Assembly: GCA_030624355.1 (NCBI GenBank)
Contig: JAUXKG010000215.1
Location: 1 to 5,277 of the forward strand
Length of the DNA stretch: 5,277 nucleotides
DNA from: Acidobacteriota bacterium
GTDB taxonomy: Bacteria; Acidobacteriota; UBA6911; RPQK01; JADFOI01
Direction of reading: 5' to 3'
In this document: positions 1 through 5,277 of the stretch, piece after piece
How positions within the stretch are numbered: the stretch's first letter is position 1
How the letters are laid out: each line of letters begins with the position of its first letter
Made by a program: the position numbers and the translations under genes
The notes under the pieces: model-generated
Told to the model about the DNA's origin: nothing
The model's input: only the letters and a program-made list of their open reading frames with translations
Database searches by the model: none

Positions 1-2
1 AG

Positions 3-920
3 CAGACTCCGCTGCTTGAAGCCAACAGCAGCCACCTGGGGGGATGGATCGAGCCTCTTCAGATCGATAGCCTTCCTCTGAATGAAAGAAATGTATTTGA
101 CCTGTCTCTGCTCCAGGTCGGAGTCAATCCATTCCCCGAGCGTCCAGCGGCCTCGGATGCGCCCCTTCTTAATCACGGGACCTGGTTCTCGATTAACGGC
201 GCCAGTGTTCGATCCAACAGCTTTTTGCTGGATGGAACCCCGGTGAACGATCCCACTGTGGCAGCTACCGGAAGCATTGTCGGAGCTTCTCTTGGAATGG
301 AGGCCATACGTGAGTTTCAGGTGTTGACTCACGTCTATTCGGCAGAGTACGGGCGGGTAGCTGGTGGCATCATCAATGCGGTGACCCGGGGAGGAAACAA
401 TGATTTCCACGGCTCCCTGTTTGAGTACCATAGAAACAAATCGCTGAAGTCCAGGAATTTCTTCGATCCCGATGAGAAGCCGAACTTCGTCCGGAATCAG
501 TTTGGATTCTCACTGGGCGGTCCGATCAAAAGAGATAAAGCTTTCTTCTTTACCACCACGGAATGGCTGCGTGAAAGGCTGGGAATCACGACGGTGAGTC
601 CGGTTCCCGGGCCTGAAGTGGGGAAAGGGGAGGTGGATGAGCGGGTGCGCCCTTACCTGGAACTGTTTCCTGAACCCAATGTCCCCGGTTCGGTCCCGCT
701 TCATTCCTTCACGGCCAGCCAGCCCACCAATGACCTGTTTCATCGATCGCGCTTCGACTATCAGGTGACAGAAGGCACGAGTATTTTCGCTACCTACAGT
801 ATCGAAAAGGCCGATCGAATTCGGCCCAGTTCCTATCCCGACTTCTCGCAGATGAGCCAACCCAGAATCAAAACTTTACCCTGGAGGGCAGCTTTGTTCT
901 CTCTCCGAGTCTGCTGCTGA
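3..920 (+). CDS. TonB-dependent receptor (Oar-like), N-terminal/plug part; 5' end outside window, 3' end created by a frameshift
   Basis: This is the plug and first barrel strands of an outer-membrane TonB-dependent receptor of the Oar-like type, expected to import a large or poorly diffusible substrate using TonB energy. The frame is open from position 3, so the true start lies upstream; the TTG at 225 is only an internal codon. The plug shows LPLNERN (72-92), INGASVRSNSFLLDG (192-236), then SAEYGRVAGG starting at 339, followed by VTRGG, NDFHGSLFEY, RNFFD, RNQFGFSLGGPI and DKAFFF, all hallmark strings of the family. The missing N-terminus should hold a signal peptide and a carboxypeptidase-regulatory-like beta-sandwich. 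After about 865 this frame turns into non-homologous sequence (IKTLPWRAALFSLRVCC) and stops at TGA 918-920, while barrel-like sequence continues in the -1 frame. It is one gene with the next entry, broken by a one-base indel or sequencing error. Family assignment is secure; the ligand is unknown. Confidence 0.88.
   Translation, partial: QTPLLEANSSHLGGWIEPLQIDSLPLNERNVFDLSLLQVGVNPFPERPAASDAPLLNHGTWFSINGASVRSNSFLLDGTPVNDPTVAATGSIVGASLGMEAIREFQVLTHVYSAEYGRVAGGIINAVTRGGNNDFHGSLFEYHRNKSLKSRNFFDPDEKPNFVRNQFGFSLGGPIKRDKAFFFTTTEWLRERLGITTVSPVPGPEVGKGEVDERVRPYLELFPEPNVPGSVPLHSFTASQPTNDLFHRSRFDYQVTEGTSIFATYSIEKADRIRPSSYPDFSQMSQPRIKTLPWRAALFSLRVCC
861..875 (+). other. Frameshift site within the TonB-dependent receptor gene
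   Basis: Receptor-like translation moves from frame 3 to frame 2 here, equivalent to losing one base. Two repairs give a smooth protein. Adding a base after 865 gives SQP-(R/S)-NQNFTLEG; lengthening the four-A run at 870-873 to five gives SQPRIKNFTLEG. A homopolymer miscall or a true one-base deletion would both fit. I see no classical X-XXY-YYZ slippery heptamer in the upstream frame, so programmed frameshifting is not favoured. Confidence 0.8.
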
Positions 921-2731
921 TGTCTCGAATGAGCTATGGACTCAGCGAGTTAGAAGAGGACAACCAGACCACCTTTGACGTGGACCCTTTCAAAGTGGAC
1001 CCGGCAGTGCCCACCTTTCCTCAGATACTGATCGGCGGTTTTCCTATCCTGGGGCCCACGGCGGTAGCTTCTTTCGGATTGGACCAGGGGTTGTTCAGCT
1101 TCAGCCAGGATCTGACTCATCTAAGAGGCATCCATACGCTCAAGGCGGGTGTCTCGGTAGACCGGACCAGGCTGAAGCGGCTGGGAGTGGCCTTTCAAAG
1201 TGGGCGTTTCAACTTTGCCAATCTGAACAGCTTTGCCAGTGCCTCTCCCTTTCTTTACATCGGAACCACCTTGGATTCATCTGAATCCTTCGAGTTCACC
1301 AACACTTACTGGGGCGCCTATCTGGAGGACGGAATCCGGCTCCATCGGAATTTTCATCTGACGGCAGGCATCCGCTGGGAATTTGCCACGGTTCCAAAGG
1401 AGAAAAACGGCAAATCTGCCAGTCTAAAGAATCCATTGAGCGATCTGGAGGTGGTTGTTGGCCAGCCCTTCGATGGTCTGGGATCCAATTGGGGACCGCG
1501 AGTGGGATTTGCCTGGAGTTTTTTGCCGGACACCGTTTTGCGGGGCGGAATAGGACGTCACTACGATCTGGCTCTGATCCCCTTTGCCACTCACATTGCC
1601 GCCACTGGAATGCCGCCCTTTATTCAAAGAGTCACCCTTCGGAATCCTTCCTTCCCCAACCCTCCCTTGTCGGCACCGGCCGGAGTCGTGTCTCCCCAGA
1701 TCATCGATTTCTTTCTCCGGACACCCCGGATAGACCATTACCATCTGAGCCTGCAGCGTGAGATCTTTCCTGAGACCCTGGTGTCTGTGGGTTATGTCGG
1801 CTCCCAGGGAGCCAATCTGCTGCGTCGTGGGGATATCAATCTGGCGTCGCCCCAAACCGTCAACGGACGTCTGTTTTTTCCGTCTGACAGTGAACGTCAG
1901 AATCCCAATTTTGGCGCGATAACCTCGATCCGGTCCGATGGCCAAAGCAGCTATCACGCCCTTCAGATAAGCTTGAGGAAGCGTTTCAGTCACAGCTTTT
2001 CCCTTAACGCCTCTTACGCCTGGTCTCGTTCCATCGATGAAGGTTCGACCCAGATTCTGGCCTTTGACGCCGGAGGAGGTGCCGGCAACGTGTTCAACAC
2101 CTTCGACAGCAGCAGTGAACGAGGGCTCTCCGATTTTCATATGCAGCATCGGTTCCTGGTGGACTACACCATCGATTTACCCTCTCCCGGATCGGGTCCC
2201 ACCTGGGTGAGAGGTCTGTTCCGAGGCTGGGGACTGAACGGGATCATCAATCTGACATCGGGGCAGCCGTTCGATGTTTTTGTGAGATCGAACCGATCGG
2301 GCTCGCTGTTCGGTTCCCCTGTGCCTTCGGGACAGGGTGTGGACCGTCCTGACTTGGTTGCGGGCCGTACCCACAGTGACGCCATTCTGGGCGGACCGGA
2401 CCAGTACTTCGATCCTTCCGCCTTTGAGCTGCAACCGGCTGGATTCTACGGAAACCTGGGGAGAAACAGTCTAATCGGTCCAGGATTTGCGAACTTCGAT
2501 CTGGCCTTGGTCAACCGGCGAGTGCTGCCGGCTTGGGGACGAGAGCTGGGAATGGAATTTCGACTCGAAGTGTTCAACCTCTTCAATCGTCCCAACTTCG
2601 GATTTCCCGACCGAGTCGTTTTCTCGGGTGCGGTCAACGACGAGCTGCCCCTGTCCAACGCAGGATTGATCCGTCCTCCCACGGTCTCATCTTCGCGCCA
2701 GCTGCAGATTGCCCTGAGAGTCAGGTTCTGA
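866..2731 (+). CDS. TonB-dependent receptor (Oar-like), C-terminal beta-barrel part after the frameshift
   Basis: This continues the receptor barrel in the frame one base back. Coding resemblance starts before any start codon: from 866 it reads NQNFTLEGSFVLSPSLLL, a normal barrel strand joining the upstream part. A gene caller would start it at ATG 920, which overlaps the upstream stop as TGATG and gives 603 residues. Family features include repeated amphipathic strands, the GAYLEDGIRL and LTAGIRWEF strings, SYHALQISLRKRFSHSFSLNA, YAWSRSIDEG, FNLFNRPNFGFPD near the end, and a C-terminal strand RQLQIALRVRF ending in aromatic F, as expected for recognition by the BAM outer-membrane assembly machinery. 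Both parts together show roughly 909 residues, consistent with a receptor of about 1,000-1,200 residues lacking only its N-terminal domain. It has no signal peptide of its own, so as a separate protein it would not be exported. Either the gene is a pseudogene or the sequence has a one-base error. Confidence 0.88.
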   Translation, partial: NQNFTLEGSFVLSPSLLLMSRMSYGLSELEEDNQTTFDVDPFKVDPAVPTFPQILIGGFPILGPTAVASFGLDQGLFSFSQDLTHLRGIHTLKAGVSVDRTRLKRLGVAFQSGRFNFANLNSFASASPFLYIGTTLDSSESFEFTNTYWGAYLEDGIRLHRNFHLTAGIRWEFATVPKEKNGKSASLKNPLSDLEVVVGQPFDGLGSNWGPRVGFAWSFLPDTVLRGGIGRHYDLALIPFATHIAATGMPPFIQRVTLRNPSFPNPPLSAPAGVVSPQIIDFFLRTPRIDHYHLSLQREIFPETLVSVGYVGSQGANLLRRGDINLASPQTVNGRLFFPSDSERQNPNFGAITSIRSDGQSSYHALQISLRKRFSHSFSLNASYAWSRSIDEGSTQILAFDAGGGAGNVFNTFDSSSERGLSDFHMQHRFLVDYTIDLPSPGSGPTWVRGLFRGWGLNGIINLTSGQPFDVFVRSNRSGSLFGSPVPSGQGVDRPDLVAGRTHSDAILGGPDQYFDPSAFELQPAGFYGNLGRNSLIGPGFANFDLALVNRRVLPAWGRELGMEFRLEVFNLFNRPNFGFPDRVVFSGAVNDELPLSNAGLIRPPTVSSSRQLQIALRVRF

Positions 2732-2777
2732 AAAGAAAAGAGGGGACAGTTTTCTCTGTCCCCTCTTTTCTTTTCAG
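2728..2777. terminator. Perfect 22-bp inverted repeat with 6-nt loop; intrinsic, probably bidirectional terminator
   Basis: The arms 2728-2749 and 2756-2777 are exactly complementary around the loop TTTTCT. The inner GC-rich stem is GAGGGGACAG (2740-2749) with CTGTCCCCTC (2756-2765), followed directly by TTTTCTTTT (2766-2774), the layout of a rho-independent terminator. Because the 5' arm carries the matching A-rich run, it would also terminate transcription from the opposite strand. The left arm starts in the last sense codon of the receptor gene and includes its TGA stop (2729-2731). It should separate receptor transcription from the downstream operon. The unusual length and perfection also fit a mobile palindromic repeat, which needs genome-wide counting. 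Confidence 0.85.
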
Positions 2778-2875
2778 CTTGTTCAAGCCTGCGATCTTTG
2801 ATAGAACAGATCCAAAAGGACAATCTGGGTGCGAACGGGGAAACCGATCAATGTCCGGTCCCGGGAAGAGACCCC

Positions 2876-2907
2876 AGGGGCGACAGCCGTCCAAGGCTGT
2901 CCTCCCT
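2876..2907. repeat. Imperfect 13-bp hairpin in the leader of the deacetylase operon
   Basis: GACAGCC (2882-2888) and GGCTGTC (2895-2901) pair around the loop GTCCAA. The stem extends outward through a C-C mismatch and a G-T wobble to AGGG (2876-2879) with CCCT (2904-2907). No T-run follows, so it is not an intrinsic terminator. It lies 27 nt before the chosen ATG and 11 nt before the ribosome binding site, so it may be a structured mRNA leader or a REP-like element. It shares a GACAG/CTGTC core with the longer palindrome upstream. Function is unproven. Confidence 0.5.
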
Positions 2908-2918
2908 CGAATATCAAC

Positions 2919-2925
2919 AAGGGGA
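2919..2925 (+). promoter_or_regulatory. Ribosome binding site for the Tat-exported deacetylase-family gene
   Basis: The purine-rich AAGGGGA lies 9 nt before ATG 2935. It supports that ATG over the in-frame ATG at 2851, which would put 28 extra, mostly basic residues before the twin-arginine motif. Confidence 0.55.
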
Positions 2926-2934
2926 TTGAAAACG

Positions 2935-3882
2935 ATGCCATTTAGCCGACGAGCCTTTTTGAAACTGGGGACGGCGGGAGCGGCCGCAGTGGGTGGTAGC
3001 GGAATAACGGCGGCTCAAGAGCGTCCCGACAACAAGCAGATCTTCACCCTTGAGGACCTGGGGTTGACCGACGAATGCTTTCGAGGGCGTCGGGAACCCA
3101 TCCGGTGGCCGAATGGTGCTCGAGTCGCCCTGACCTGGTCTGTCGATCACGAGGATTACAATGACGCGGCTTCGGTGGCCCAGGTTCACTACCATACCTA
3201 CGGGGGAAAAGCGGGAATCTGGCGAGTCCTGGAGGTGGCTGCCAAACACAATGTGACTCTCTCCGCCTTCGTCAATGGGCTGACCACACAGCGCTACCCA
3301 GAGGGTATACGGGCCTTGCATGAGGCGGGGCACGAGATCATTGCTCATGGCTGGGCCAACAACTGGCAACTCCATATGGTCAAGCCGGAGGAAGAGCTTA
3401 CCGTGATCCGAAGGACTCTGGATACCCTTCGCCAGGTCATCTCTGCTCCGGTTTATGGCTGGATGGGACCCGGTTGGCGCACCACATCGCGGACGATGGA
3501 GTACATCGCTCAGGAGGGCTGTACCTTCAGTGGCGATTACCCGATCGACGATCTACCCTTTACCCTGACTCTGAAGAACGACAGGAAGATGGTGGTGATT
3601 CCCTACATCCGTGAGTCCAATGACATTAGAATTCATCAGTTCCACCGGCAGTCGCCTTCAGTGTGGCTGGACTGCTTCAAGGATCACTGGGACGTGCTTT
3701 ACCGGGAAGCAGAAAAGTTTCCCATGATGATGAACGCGGATGTCCACTCCTGGGCCTACGGCCGTCCTGTGGGAAAACAAGTCATCGAAGATGCGATTCG
3801 TTACGCCAGAGGGTTCTCCGATGTCTGGTGGTGCACCCGTAAGGAAATTGTTGACTGGTGGTTGCAGCAAAACTACTCTTAA
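2935..3882 (+). CDS. Tat-exported polysaccharide deacetylase family protein, PuuE/allantoinase-like branch
   Basis: The protein has 315 residues with a CE4/NodB-type deacetylase fold (COG0726, Polysacc_deac_1). Residues 1-27 are a twin-arginine signal: SRRAFLK at 4-10, a weakly hydrophobic Ala/Gly stretch, and a likely cut after TAA (25-27), so it is exported folded to the periplasm or beyond. The catalytic domain runs from about residue 53 to 310: REPIRWPNGARVALTW, then D71-H-E73-D74 at motif 1; GHEI and H138-GWAN at motif 2; GWMGPGWR (175-182); DDLP (205-208); VVIPYIRESNDI (220-231); H271 with GRP (276-278); and VWWCTRKEIVDWW (297-309). These last blocks match the PuuE-type group rather than chitin or peptidoglycan deacetylases. 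The second His of the classical H-x3-H metal pair is replaced by N142. The likely reaction is hydrolysis of an amide or cyclic imide; the substrate is unknown. Start 2935 was chosen for the Tat motif and ribosome binding site. First gene of a tight operon. Confidence 0.85.
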   Translation: MPFSRRAFLKLGTAGAAAVGGSGITAAQERPDNKQIFTLEDLGLTDECFRGRREPIRWPNGARVALTWSVDHEDYNDAASVAQVHYHTYGGKAGIWRVLEVAAKHNVTLSAFVNGLTTQRYPEGIRALHEAGHEIIAHGWANNWQLHMVKPEEELTVIRRTLDTLRQVISAPVYGWMGPGWRTTSRTMEYIAQEGCTFSGDYPIDDLPFTLTLKNDRKMVVIPYIRESNDIRIHQFHRQSPSVWLDCFKDHWDVLYREAEKFPMMMNADVHSWAYGRPVGKQVIEDAIRYARGFSDVWWCTRKEIVDWWLQQNYS

Positions 3883-3897
3883 TTTTGGGTTTTATTT

Positions 3898-3904
3898 GAG
3901 AGGA
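3898..3904 (+). promoter_or_regulatory. Ribosome binding site for the cytoplasmic deacetylase-family gene
   Basis: GAGAGGA ends 7 nt before ATG 3912. An in-frame TGA at 3897-3899 blocks any N-terminal extension, which fixes the start and shows that the protein truly lacks a signal peptide. Confidence 0.75.
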
Positions 3905-3911
3905 ACGCGCT

Positions 3912-4766
3912 ATGCAGGAACGTGATTGGACCACGGCGGATTCGTTGGAAACCACCGATGACCGCCACTTTCAGGTGCAACGTGAGCCGATCACATGGCC
4001 CAATGGAGCTCGAATAGCTTTGACGTGGACGGTTGTCCTTGAACTGCTGACCGCCACCTCCAAGCACTTCAATACGGCCCATGTGATCTACGGTGTTTAC
4101 GGGGGTCGAAGAGGTATTTGGAGAACGCTGGATCTGTTGGATGCCTACGATGTGAAGGCCTCGATCTTTGTCAATGGATCGGCTGGGGAGAAGTTTCCCC
4201 AGGTCGTCAAGGAGGCCGCTGCTCGCGGACACGAGATTGTTCCCTATGGCTATGCTTCCAATTTCTACCTGGAGGAGCTGGATGCCAGGCAGGAGCGAGA
4301 GCACATCTTGAAGACCCTGAAAATCATCGAAGATCTGACAGGTCGTAAACCTCGGGGCTGGGCCAGTCCGGAATACCGGCCCGGGCCGAATACTCTGAGC
4401 GTCCTGGCGGAGCAGGGAATCGTCTGGAACGGAGACTTTCCCAACGATGATCTACCCTATCGCTGCAAGGTGGGGGGGAAGGAGTTGGTGATCATTCCCT
4501 ACCAGCTGGAATCGGACAGCCGGGAAATCTATGAACGGCACCGCCACCATCCTCGTGTCTGGGTGGATTGCTTCAAGAGATCCTTTGACGCACTGTACGA
4601 GGAAGGGGCAGAGAAGCCCAAAATGCTGAACGCAACCCTGCACGCTCACCTGGCACGTCCGCTGTGGATGAAGGCTCTGGAGAGCACGATCCGGCATGCG
4701 CGCCAGTTTCCGGATGTGTGGTATGCCACAAGGGGCGAGATAGCCGACTGGTGGCTGAAGCGGTAA
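3912..4766 (+). CDS. Cytoplasmic polysaccharide deacetylase family protein, paralogue of the preceding gene
   Basis: The protein has 284 residues with the same fold and block order as its upstream neighbour and about 40% identity by hand alignment over about 258 residues. There is no signal peptide; the start is fixed by an in-frame stop 12 nt upstream and a good ribosome binding site, so it acts in the cytoplasm. Visible blocks are REPITWPNGARIALTW (24-39), YGGRRGIWR (63-71), FVNG (86-89), GHEI (106-109), GW (149-150), GDFPNDDLPY (174-183), VIIPYQLESD (193-202), VWVDCFK (216-222), LHAHLARP (243-250) and VWYATRGEIADWW (269-281). The classical metal ligands are absent: the motif-1 Asp is V42 and the H-x3-H pair is Y112 and S116. 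E44 aligns with E73 of the neighbour. This fits a metal-independent PuuE-like amidase, or a protein that has lost catalysis. It lies 29 nt downstream of its paralogue, with its stop abutting the next start, so all three are probably co-transcribed. Substrate unknown. Confidence 0.85.
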   Translation: MQERDWTTADSLETTDDRHFQVQREPITWPNGARIALTWTVVLELLTATSKHFNTAHVIYGVYGGRRGIWRTLDLLDAYDVKASIFVNGSAGEKFPQVVKEAAARGHEIVPYGYASNFYLEELDARQEREHILKTLKIIEDLTGRKPRGWASPEYRPGPNTLSVLAEQGIVWNGDFPNDDLPYRCKVGGKELVIIPYQLESDSREIYERHRHHPRVWVDCFKRSFDALYEEGAEKPKMLNATLHAHLARPLWMKALESTIRHARQFPDVWYATRGEIADWWLKR

Positions 4767-5277
4767 GTGGGAACCGCTGAGAAGAAAGCCAGATTCTTGT
4801 GGGCTTCGACTGGTTGCATCGGCTGGATCCTTTTGGCTCTCTGCTCTCCGCGGCTGTGCCTGGCCACGGATTCAGTAGCCCGATCGGCCATTGTGGGCGC
4901 CGATCTGCTGGACGTTCAGACGGGAAAGCTGATCGGCAACTCCCTGGTGGTCATCGATGGAAGTCGAATCGCCTATGCCGGTCCGTTTCGAGAGGACCGG
5001 GTTCCGGAGAAAGGCCGGCTGATTGAGGCCCGTGGGAAGACCATCATTCCCGGCCTGGTGGATCTGCACACCCATCTGAGGTCCCCCCAGGTGGCTCGCC
5101 TTTTGCTGGCTGCAGGGGTCACCACGACACGGGAGCTTGGATCTCCGAGCCAGCCACTTCTCGACCTTCTCAAGCAGATCGAGGCGGGCCGCCTTCCTGC
5201 TCCCCGGGTGGTGCCATGGGCTGCTGTCTCCGGTACCGGACAACCTCCCTTTTCCTATCTGATTTCTGCGGAATCGC
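4767..5277 (+). CDS. Exported amidohydrolase, imidazolonepropionase-like (N-terminal 170 residues; cut by window end)
   Basis: The frame runs open to the window edge. A GTG start at 4767 directly follows the previous TAA with no spacer, implying translational coupling. Residues 1-33 look like a Sec signal peptide: basic n-region EKKAR (5-9), hydrophobic core IGWILLALC (18-26), and likely cleavage after CLA (31-33). A TTG at 4797 is a possible alternative start but would discard the basic n-region. Next comes the small beta-sandwich of metal-dependent amidohydrolases (A41 to about 90, with IVGADLLDVQTGKL and VVIDGSRIAYAG), then KTIIPGLVDLHTHL (91-104), in which H101-x-H103 supplies the first two metal ligands. 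AGVTTTRELG (116-125) and APRVVPWAAVSGTG (145-158) resemble imidazolonepropionase-like members (COG1228). The remaining metal ligands lie beyond the window. The expected activity is hydrolysis of a cyclic or linear amide or peptide-like bond outside the cytoplasm; the exact substrate is unknown. No strong Shine-Dalgarno sequence precedes it. Confidence 0.85.
   Translation, partial: MGTAEKKARFLWASTGCIGWILLALCSPRLCLATDSVARSAIVGADLLDVQTGKLIGNSLVVIDGSRIAYAGPFREDRVPEKGRLIEARGKTIIPGLVDLHTHLRSPQVARLLLAAGVTTTRELGSPSQPLLDLLKQIEAGRLPAPRVVPWAAVSGTGQPPFSYLISAES

Noticed and set aside
225..227. TTG at 225 as the start of the receptor gene
   Set aside because: Conserved plug sequence in the same frame continues upstream to position 3, so this is an internal leucine codon.
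510..860. Antisense reading frame of 116 codons within the receptor gene
   Set aside because: It lies fully opposite well-conserved receptor coding sequence and shows no recognisable domain; a shadow frame.
861..875. Programmed -1 ribosomal frameshifting in the receptor gene
   Set aside because: The upstream-frame codons (CCC AGA ATC AAA ACT) do not form an X-XXY-YYZ slippery heptamer. I saw no obvious downstream stem, and the family is not known to me for recoding.
1424..2149. Antisense reading frame of 241 codons opposite the receptor barrel
   Set aside because: It is long by chance in GC-rich coding DNA, with no family motif, no convincing start context and low-complexity composition.
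2779..2805. Possible promoter: TTGTTC (2779-2784) and GATAGA (2800-2805)
   Set aside because: The spacing is only 15 nt and both boxes are weak matches. A promoter for the operon must exist in or near 2778-2934, but I cannot place it confidently.
2851..2934. Alternative in-frame ATG at 2851 for the Tat-exported protein
   Set aside because: It adds 28 basic, proline-rich residues encoded partly by the hairpin region, with no resemblance to a Tat n-region. The ribosome binding site before 2935 is adequate.
2533..3882. A longer 449-residue reading of the first deacetylase-family gene
   Set aside because: It would overlap the receptor's conserved C-terminus by about 200 bp and read through the terminator hairpin. 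It would also bury the Tat motif about 138 residues inside the protein. ATG 2935 fits far better.
4833..4847. Lipobox at LALC (residues 23-26) of the amidohydrolase
   Set aside because: Leu directly before the Cys is not normally accepted in lipoboxes, and a plausible signal peptidase I site (CLA, 31-33) follows, so lipoprotein status is not supported.
4872..5243. Antisense and alternative-frame readings over the 3' end of the window
   Set aside because: The amidohydrolase frame with its PGLVDLHTHL motif explains this stretch; the others have no recognisable features.

Overview
The window looks like a stretch of Acidobacteriota chromosome, or a close relative, with moderately high GC. The main reason is the Oar-like TonB-dependent receptor on the left, a family greatly expanded in that phylum. 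This taxonomic call is an inference from family flavour, not from a marker gene. All supported genes lie on the + strand.

Layout. (1) Positions 1-2731 carry the plug and barrel of a large Oar-like TonB-dependent receptor. Its start lies upstream of the window, and the reading frame breaks once, between about 860 and 875. (2) A perfect 22-bp inverted repeat at 2728-2777 begins within the receptor's last codons and forms a strong, probably bidirectional, intrinsic terminator. (3) About 160 bp of leader follows, with a second, imperfect hairpin at 2876-2907. (4) A compact three-gene unit comes next: a Tat-exported polysaccharide-deacetylase-fold protein of the PuuE/allantoinase-like branch (2935-3882), a leaderless cytoplasmic paralogue (3912-4766), and a Sec-exported amidohydrolase (4767 to beyond 5277). 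The amidohydrolase starts at a GTG directly abutting the previous stop and is cut by the window end.

How the genes may work together. The two deacetylase-fold proteins are about 40% identical by hand count, so they arose by duplication and then split between compartments. Both have lost part or all of the Asp-His-His metal triad of classical CE4 deacetylases. They keep the C-terminal features (DDLP, H near an RP, VW-x-x-TR-x-EI-x-DWW) typical of PuuE-type enzymes, which open cyclic amides such as allantoin. The amidohydrolase belongs to an unrelated superfamily that also hydrolyses cyclic amides and ureides (imidazolonepropionase, dihydropyrimidinase, classical allantoinase). The simplest reading is a small scavenging operon for an amide or cyclic-imide compound, started outside the cytoplasm and continued inside. 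The substrate cannot be named from the sequence. The receptor could supply uptake, but it is broken in this sequence and separated from the operon by a terminator, so that link is weak.

The most notable points are the ligand-losing paralogue pair in two compartments, the amidohydrolase start fused to the preceding stop, the long palindrome joined to the receptor stop codon, and the receptor frameshift.
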